A DNA stretch of 11,384 nucleotides from Thermodesulfobacteriota bacterium (GTDB lineage Bacteria > Desulfobacterota > BSN033 > UBA1163), in the NCBI GenBank assembly GCA_030024065.1, contig JASEIE010000082.1:1390-12773 (forward strand). The letters are read 5' to 3'. Within the stretch, counting starts at the first letter, position 1; the number at the start of each line of letters is the position of its first letter. The position numbers and the translations under genes are program-made. The notes below the pieces were generated by a model. That model made no database searches, had not been told where the DNA came from, and worked only from the letters and a program-made list of their open reading frames with translations. This document shows positions 7,669 through 11,384 of the stretch, in pieces.

Positions 7669-7717
7669 CCCTCAACCCATACCTCTCTCCTCAACAGAGA
7701 GGCGGGGAGGTTGAGGG
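7669..7717. repeat. Nested intergenic hairpin between preA-like and dehydrogenase genes
   Basis: Outer arms CCCTCAACC (7669-7677) and GGTTGAGGG (7709-7717) are perfect 9-base complements. Inside them CCTCTCT (7682-7688) and AGAGAGG (7696-7702) are perfect 7-base complements with a 7-base loop. The two stems are separated by a small asymmetric internal loop. It fills most of the 92-base gap between the reductase stop and the dehydrogenase RBS. No U-run follows on the minus strand, so it looks more like a REP/BIME-type or mRNA-processing hairpin than a terminator. The word GGTTGAGGGG also occurs at 2510-2519, outside any gene. Confidence 0.6.
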
Positions 7718-7744
7718 GAAGTAAGGCTCCCATAAAGTGTCGGT

Positions 7745-9028
7745 TTACTTCTTGAACAACTCAGGCATCAAGTCTTTGTGTTCCCACGCCAAGGCCTTGA
7801 AATGATCGAGATCGTCACCCCTTTCTTTCATCTCGATGGCTAAAACGGGACAAACCTGACTGCAGATGGAACATCCCGTACACTTCTCATTGATGGTTCT
7901 CACCTTTTTGGGAAGGATTTCGATCGCATCATAGACACAAACTTCTGGGCAACGGCGACAGCCGATGCATTTCTTGAGATCGACCTCTGCGTAAAGGGCC
8001 TTGACCTCTTCTATCATCTGTTGGGGCGAATAGATATACTTCACGGCCCTCCCCTGAATCTCGTCGATACTCTTGTATCCCTTTCTCTCCATGAATGTTT
8101 CGACACCGTTCAAAAGCACCTTGACATGTTTTAGCCCATGAACCATCACGGCTGCACACACCTCAACGCCTGATGCCCCCGCCATTAAGTATTCGATGAC
8201 ATCCTCATAGTGGGTCACACCCCGACCTCCCAGAATAGGGATATCCAAAGCCTGGGAGATTTCAGAAACCCATTTCATGGTAGATGCCTTCAGGTGGGAC
8301 GAGGTTCCTGCGCAGGGGCCATAGTTTACCGGCTTTCCGGTTTCGATATCGATGCGCAGAACCCGATCATTTGCGAATAGTGAAACACCGTCGGCTCCCG
8401 CTTCCTTGAATACCTTTACCATTTCGACAAAATTCGTCCCGTCGGGCCCGATCTTGGGGAAGAGAGGAATGTTCACCGTCTCTTTCAGTTTACGAATCAC
8501 CTCAGCCCCTTTCTCTGGATGCTGGGTAAAGTAAATCCCCATGAAGGCATTGGCTTCGTCCTTCTCCAGGCCTTTGGGTGGAAAGGGGCAACAGAAATTG
8601 AGCTCCATAGCATCCACACCTGCGGCGGCATACATTTCAATAACCTTCTGCCACTCGGCGATGCCTCTTCCTGCAAAACTTCCAATCAAAATAGCCCCTT
8701 GATCATGAACATACCCAATGATCTGTTTAATGATCTGGACAAACACATCGGGCGGGAAAAGGGAATTGTGCTCCCTATGTAGCCACATATAATCCCTGGG
8801 AACAAAGAAGGGTTCATCGGGCCTCTTCATAAAATCCTTAAGCCGATAGAGAGGCCTTGGGTATCTCTGCAAATAGTATGAGTAAGTGGTGGTTTTCGTG
8901 ACGATGCCTCCAAACCCAGCGTCCACACCCTTCTTGATGTGGCCCGCAGTCCCACTCAAAGGTCCTGCTCCCTGGATAAGAGGATTCTTAAGCCTTAGTT
9001 TGCCAATTTTAGTTGTTAAATTTGTCAT
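7745..9028 (-). CDS. PreA-like dihydropyrimidine/dihydroorotate dehydrogenase-family Fe-S reductase
   Basis: A 427-residue cytosolic flavoenzyme. Residues 1-340 form the FMN TIM barrel of the dihydroorotate/dihydropyrimidine dehydrogenase family: NPLIQGAGPLSG, a TKTTT lysine strand near residue 45, ELNFCCP with the probable catalytic Cys at 147, KIGPDGTN, and phosphate-binding GGRGVT (268-273) and GVEVCAAVM. The C-terminus has two 4Fe-4S ferredoxin motifs, CIGCRRCPEVC (354-364) and CTGCSICSQVC (383-393). This matches NAD-dependent dihydropyrimidine dehydrogenase subunit PreA. The family's active-site SCP(N/H) loop is CCPFPPKGL, so the ring substrate may differ from uracil or thymine. No PreT partner (FAD/NADPH subunit) is in the window; electrons may come from ferredoxin or a remote partner. 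Two adjacent ATGs exist (9031 and 9028); AAGGAG is better spaced (6 bases) for 9028. It lies about 110 bases downstream of the isochorismatase-family gene, same strand. Confidence 0.87.
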   Translation of the reverse strand: MTNLTTKIGKLRLKNPLIQGAGPLSGTAGHIKKGVDAGFGGIVTKTTTYSYYLQRYPRPLYRLKDFMKRPDEPFFVPRDYMWLHREHNSLFPPDVFVQIIKQIIGYVHDQGAILIGSFAGRGIAEWQKVIEMYAAAGVDAMELNFCCPFPPKGLEKDEANAFMGIYFTQHPEKGAEVIRKLKETVNIPLFPKIGPDGTNFVEMVKVFKEAGADGVSLFANDRVLRIDIETGKPVNYGPCAGTSSHLKASTMKWVSEISQALDIPILGGRGVTHYEDVIEYLMAGASGVEVCAAVMVHGLKHVKVLLNGVETFMERKGYKSIDEIQGRAVKYIYSPQQMIEEVKALYAEVDLKKCIGCRRCPEVCVYDAIEILPKKVRTINEKCTGCSICSQVCPVLAIEMKERGDDLDHFKALAWEHKDLMPELFKK

Positions 9029-9038
9029 CATCTTCTCC

Positions 9039-9060
9039 TTTTCTGATTTTCTGATTTTCT
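9039..9060. repeat. Short tandem repeat, TTTTCTGA units
   Basis: Two perfect and one partial copy of the 8-base unit TTTTCTGA lie directly upstream of the PreA-like start, overlapping its ribosome binding region. It would be A-rich in the mRNA (AAAATCAG) and may keep the start unstructured; slippage here could change RBS spacing. No further role can be claimed. Confidence 0.4.
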
Positions 9061-9075
9061 TTGTGAATCTATTCG

Positions 9076-9103
9076 TTTATAACTACGGATAACTCATGCT
9101 CAA
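9076..9103 (-). promoter_or_regulatory. Possible internal sigma70 promoter for preA-like gene
   Basis: On the minus strand TTGAGC (9103-9098) and TATAAA (9081-9076) are separated by 16 bases and would start transcription about 40 bases upstream of the reductase. It gives the 110-base gap a purpose, but AT-rich gaps produce such matches by chance. Confidence 0.3.
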
Positions 9104-9141
9104 TAAAAGTGCAATTCGCGGCGTTTTGGGAAGGCAACGAA

Positions 9142-9831
9142 TTAACCCTTCCTTGAAAGTCTGGCCAGATAACCCTTTGCTTCCTCAAGAGTGATGACCG
9201 TGGCGTATTTGGCGTTCAGCTCGAAAAGGGAGGTCAAGTGAGAATGACGGCTTCGGTCAAATACCGCCTCTTCCACGACAAAGGGGACAAACCCCGAATT
9301 CCAAGCGTCAATGGTGGTGGCCCGGACACAACCTGAGGTAACGCATCCTGAGATGAGGACGCAATCGATTCCGTTGCGGGTCAAATAGGACGTCAAGGGG
9401 GTGCCGAAAAAGGCACTGCCTTTTGACTTTTGAACCACATACTCTGTTGGGAGCGGCCCGACCATGGGGTGGATGGGATGGTCATATTTGCTGAAGGTTT
9501 CATCCCGGGTCAGAACACCTTTGGTGGTGTCCCCTGCAAAGTATTTGTCCATGGGGTTCCCCTTAATGAAAACGACCTTGATGCCGGCCAGCCGTGAAGC
9601 CTCCAGAAGCTCCTTGATCTTTGGAAGGGCATCCCAGGCAGCCTGGCCACATGATGTGGGGAATTCCTCAATGGCTTCTAGGATGGGCATGGGCCGAGTC
9701 CCAGTAAAAGAAAGAACCACATCAATGAGGATCAGGGCCGGATTTTTTCCAAAGGGCTGCTTGGCCGAGTATCCTGCTTTCTCGTAGATCTTTCGGTCTT
9801 CTTCCGGAAGATAGGTTTGCCATTCCCTCAT
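9142..9831 (-). CDS. Isochorismatase-family cysteine hydrolase (amidohydrolase-like)
   Basis: A 229-residue cytosolic hydrolase of the isochorismatase/nicotinamidase/N-carbamoylsarcosine amidohydrolase superfamily. The catalytic triad can be placed at D37 (ALILIDVV), K135 (VVQKSKGSAFFGTPL) and C168 (SGCVTSGCVRATTIDA); the VT pair before SGC fits the conserved cis-peptide. The C-terminal FDRSRHSHLTSLFELNAKYATVI segment is typical, and D-to-K-to-C spacing resembles the carbamoylsarcosine and maleamate hydrolase branch. These enzymes release ammonia or a carbamoyl group from an amide. AGGAG 9 bases upstream supports ATG 9831. It is the first gene of the leftward cluster, next to a PreA-like reductase, which suggests opening or deamidation of a reduced nitrogen compound. 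Substrate (maleamate, carbamoyl amino acid, nicotinamide or other) cannot be fixed from sequence. Confidence 0.88.
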   Translation of the reverse strand: MREWQTYLPEEDRKIYEKAGYSAKQPFGKNPALILIDVVLSFTGTRPMPILEAIEEFPTSCGQAAWDALPKIKELLEASRLAGIKVVFIKGNPMDKYFAGDTTKGVLTRDETFSKYDHPIHPMVGPLPTEYVVQKSKGSAFFGTPLTSYLTRNGIDCVLISGCVTSGCVRATTIDAWNSGFVPFVVEEAVFDRSRHSHLTSLFELNAKYATVITLEEAKGYLARLSRKG

Positions 9832-9899
9832 GCTCAGCTTCTCCTGCGTGATGAATAATGGTTTCCTCCCTTTAAGGAGAGAAATCTATTACCTATTTC

Positions 9900-9926
9900 A
9901 TTATCATATGAATTTTCAGAAGTCAA
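9900..9926 (-). promoter_or_regulatory. Candidate sigma70 promoter for the leftward catabolic cluster
   Basis: On the minus strand TTGACT (9926-9921) and GATAAT (9905-9900) match consensus at 5 of 6 positions each, with a 15-base spacer that is slightly short. Transcription would start near 9893, about 60 bases upstream of the isochorismatase-family ATG. Confidence 0.45.
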
Positions 9927-9929
9927 TGA

Positions 9930-9947
9930 ATCCTGGGTATACAGGAT
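9930..9947. promoter_or_regulatory. Inverted repeat, candidate operator in divergent region
   Basis: ATCCTG and CAGGAT are perfect 6-base arms around GGTATA. The site sits 3 bases upstream of the leftward -35 and 25 bases upstream of the rightward -35, so one bound regulator could control both the catabolic cluster and the transporter. The GTATAC core recalls GntR-type operators, but no regulator gene is present in the window. Confidence 0.45.
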
Positions 9948-9972
9948 CTAAATTCTTCTGATTCGATTCCTC

Positions 9973-10001
9973 TTGACAACTGAGAAGCAGGTTTGTAATA
10001 T
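9973..10001 (+). promoter_or_regulatory. Strong-looking sigma70 promoter for tctC
   Basis: A perfect -35 TTGACA (9973-9978) is followed after exactly 17 bases by TAATAT (9996-10001, 4 of 6). Transcription would start near 10008, leaving an untranslated leader of about 150 bases before tctC. Confidence 0.6.
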
Positions 10002-10040
10002 GCTATTAATTGCTTAAATGTGGTGCTAACAGAACTTCAG

Positions 10041-10089
10041 CTCAGGCTTATACTGACACTCGATCAGCCTGAGATTGGGTTCTAACCCA
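10041..10089 (+). promoter_or_regulatory. Two hairpins in the tctC 5' leader
   Basis: CTCAGGCT (10041-10048) pairs perfectly with AGCCTGAG (10066-10073) across a 17-base loop. Directly after it TGGGTT (10076-10081) pairs with AACCCA (10084-10089). Both lie inside the predicted transcript between promoter and RBS. They could act as an operator, an mRNA-stability element or a leader regulator. No U-run follows, so a simple terminator is unlikely, and no known riboswitch class is recognised. The rest of 9832-10157 holds only the promoter elements listed and the tctC RBS. Confidence 0.4.
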
Positions 10090-10157
10090 TTGTTGCCTCG
10101 ATAAATTGGAGGTACTCCATTATCCCTTTATTTAAAAAAAGAAAGGAGTGTAATAAA

Positions 10158-11144
10158 ATGAACAGAAAATATTGGATTGGCGTCGTTGGATATCTCTGGT
10201 TGGCCTGCCTGGTCATGACAGCCTTGGGCCCACCCGCCCAATCGGCGGATTACCCGAACCGGGCAATCTCTGTCATCGTCCCTTACGCGGTGGGAGGTAG
10301 GAGTGACCTCACGAATCGAATGCTCGCCCATTACATCAAGGGGTACCTGGGGCAGCCGGTGGTGATTGAGAATAGGCCGGGGGCCTCGAGCGTGCTTGGG
10401 ACCCTCCACGTTATGAACTCAAAACCGGACGGGTATACTATCCTTGCTGGGTCAGGGGGGCTCACCACAGCTCCCTACATGGTTGAACCCCCTATCAGTT
10501 TTAGGGAGTTGGCAAGCATTGGTCGAATCAATTATGATCCTGTCGTGCTCGCTATCAATCCGAATAAAGTGAACGTGAAAACCCTGGGAGAGTTTGTGGC
10601 GTATGCGAAGAAGAACCCCAAAGAGGTCATGGTGGGTGTAAATCCAGGCGCGAGCAATGAAATGCATGCCTTAGCCTTTGCCAAGGCCGCAGGGGTTGAG
10701 TTCCGATATGTTCCGTATAAGGGTGGAGGCGAGCGGATCGTGGCCCTGTCCGGTGGTCACGTAGATGCCACGTTTGATGTCCAAGTGACTGTGAAATCCT
10801 CGGTGGAGGCGGGCAAGGCCAAGATCATTGGCATCGCCACTGATGAGCGGGCGCCTGCGATGGAGAATATTGAGACGTTTAAGGAAGCTGGAATCAATCT
10901 GATTTTTGGGAGTTGGAACGGATGGCTTGCTCACAAGAAAACTCCGCCGGCCATCTTGAAGACATTGGAGATAGCGCTCGAGAAGGCCACCAAGGATCCT
11001 GAGTTTGTGAAGACTCTAGCCAAGGCTGACTCAAATGCGAGCCATCTTCCTCCGGAGGACTTCTTCAAATTCCTTGCAGAAGAGGATGAGTTCAGCAAGA
11101 AGATGTGTGAGGCCCTCGGGATCAAAATCAAGAAGATGCCTTGA
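10158..11144 (+). CDS. tctC: TTT transporter periplasmic substrate-binding protein (TctC/Bug family)
   Basis: A 328-residue exported receptor that captures a carboxylate and hands it to the TctAB membrane permease. Residues 1-30 form a Sec signal peptide with a hydrophobic core and a likely cleavage after AQSA, before DYPNR. The mature protein shows the Bug-family signature YPNRAISVIVPYAVGGRSD (32-50, with the ligand-pocket Asp at D50), VIENRPGASSVLGT, PDGYTILAG, a PYKGGGERIVALSGGHVDATF segment (about 186-206) and a C-terminal PPAILKTLEIALEKATKDPEF helix. Length and architecture are normal and no lesion is seen. GGAG 9 bases upstream of the ATG is a good RBS. It is transcribed away from the catabolic cluster from its own promoter, and tctB follows 116 bases later; that gap shows no convincing terminator. 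Bug proteins bind many ligands (citrate, amino acids, nicotinate, aromatic acids), so the family does not name the substrate. By context it probably imports the cluster's substrate. Confidence 0.92.
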   Translation: MNRKYWIGVVGYLWLACLVMTALGPPAQSADYPNRAISVIVPYAVGGRSDLTNRMLAHYIKGYLGQPVVIENRPGASSVLGTLHVMNSKPDGYTILAGSGGLTTAPYMVEPPISFRELASIGRINYDPVVLAINPNKVNVKTLGEFVAYAKKNPKEVMVGVNPGASNEMHALAFAKAAGVEFRYVPYKGGGERIVALSGGHVDATFDVQVTVKSSVEAGKAKIIGIATDERAPAMENIETFKEAGINLIFGSWNGWLAHKKTPPAILKTLEIALEKATKDPEFVKTLAKADSNASHLPPEDFFKFLAEEDEFSKKMCEALGIKIKKMP

Positions 11145-11260
11145 GGCAGTCCAGGTGTTCGCTTTGGTTTCTTCCTCTACGGGAAGGTCGGCTGAAAAAG
11201 CTCCTTTCCGCAGTGAGTGACTCTGTTTTGCAAACACAAGGGTCTCCCGGAGGGGATGAA

Positions 11261-11384
11261 ATGCGGCATTCAGATCGAATCAGCGGCTTATTTTTCCTGG
11301 TTTTCGGGCTGTTCGTACTCTTGCATTCCTTACGGACCCTTCCTCTCGGCACTCCCTACGAGCCCGAAGCGGGTCTTTTCCCTT
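11261..11384 (+). CDS. tctB: TTT transporter small membrane subunit TctB, 5' part only
   Basis: The first 41 codons of a membrane protein are present before the window ends. It starts MRHSDRISGLFFLVFGLFVL, with a first transmembrane helix at about residues 7-24, then LPLGTPYEPEAGLFP. This is the usual TctB beginning, in which a helix is followed by a short proline/glycine-rich loop ending in GxFP. GGAGG lies about 7 bases upstream of this ATG; the overlapping ATG at 11256 is in another frame and gives no family match. Its position after tctC supports the call, and tctA would be expected beyond the window. Confidence 0.75.
   Translation, partial: MRHSDRISGLFFLVFGLFVLLHSLRTLPLGTPYEPEAGLFP

Noticed and set aside
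9129..9152. GGAAGG/CCTTCC stem at the end of the isochorismatase-family gene as a terminator
   Set aside because: Short stem overlapping the coding end, with no U-run on the minus strand.
10158..10247. Lipoprotein signal (Cys at residue 17) in tctC
   Set aside because: The residues before the Cys (WLA) do not form a proper lipobox, while an AQSA signal-peptidase I site fits well.

Overview
The window reads as a mid-GC, Gram-negative, probably anaerobic bacterium, plausibly Desulfobacterota (Deltaproteobacteria)-like. This is an inference from gene content: several oxygen-sensitive Fe-S dehydratases, a ferredoxin-domain PreA-like reductase, a tripartite tricarboxylate transporter (TTT) and a soluble multi-PAS histidine kinase. 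No rRNA, tRNA or CRISPR array was seen.

Layout. Positions 106-2412 (-) encode a cytosolic histidine kinase with four PAS domains. Positions 2530-3554 (-) are a graveyard: the last third of an ALDH7-type aldehyde dehydrogenase with an in-frame stop is joined directly to the 5' part of an IS1380-like transposase gene, which looks like an IS-associated deletion scar. Positions 9831-3622 (-) hold a long unidirectional catabolic cluster, in transcription order: isochorismatase-family amidohydrolase, PreA-like flavin/Fe-S reductase, a broken isocitrate/isopropylmalate dehydrogenase-family gene, LeuC-like and LeuD-like aconitase-superfamily subunits (4-bp overlap), and a serine-dehydratase-like [4Fe-4S] dehydratase with alpha and beta domains in reversed order. 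A 326-bp divergent control region (9832-10157) carries back-to-back promoter-like sequences around an inverted repeat. From 10158 rightward lie tctC (TTT periplasmic binding protein) and the start of tctB, which runs off the window.

How they may work together (inference). The TTT system would import a carboxylate, the PreA-like enzyme would reduce or oxidise a ring or double bond, the isochorismatase-family enzyme would cleave a C-N bond, and the serine-dehydratase-like and LeuCD-like enzymes would dehydrate and hydrate a hydroxy-dicarboxylate. Pairing a serine-dehydratase-like enzyme with an aconitase-family LeuCD pair recalls the 2-(hydroxymethyl)glutarate dehydratase and dimethylmaleate hydratase steps of anaerobic nicotinate fermentation in Eubacterium barkeri, so an unassigned anaerobic heterocycle or branched-dicarboxylate pathway is the best candidate for something new here. 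Against a fully working pathway, the dehydrogenase gene has lost its catalytic core and the nearby aldehyde dehydrogenase is a remnant, so part of the locus is decaying or was mis-assembled.
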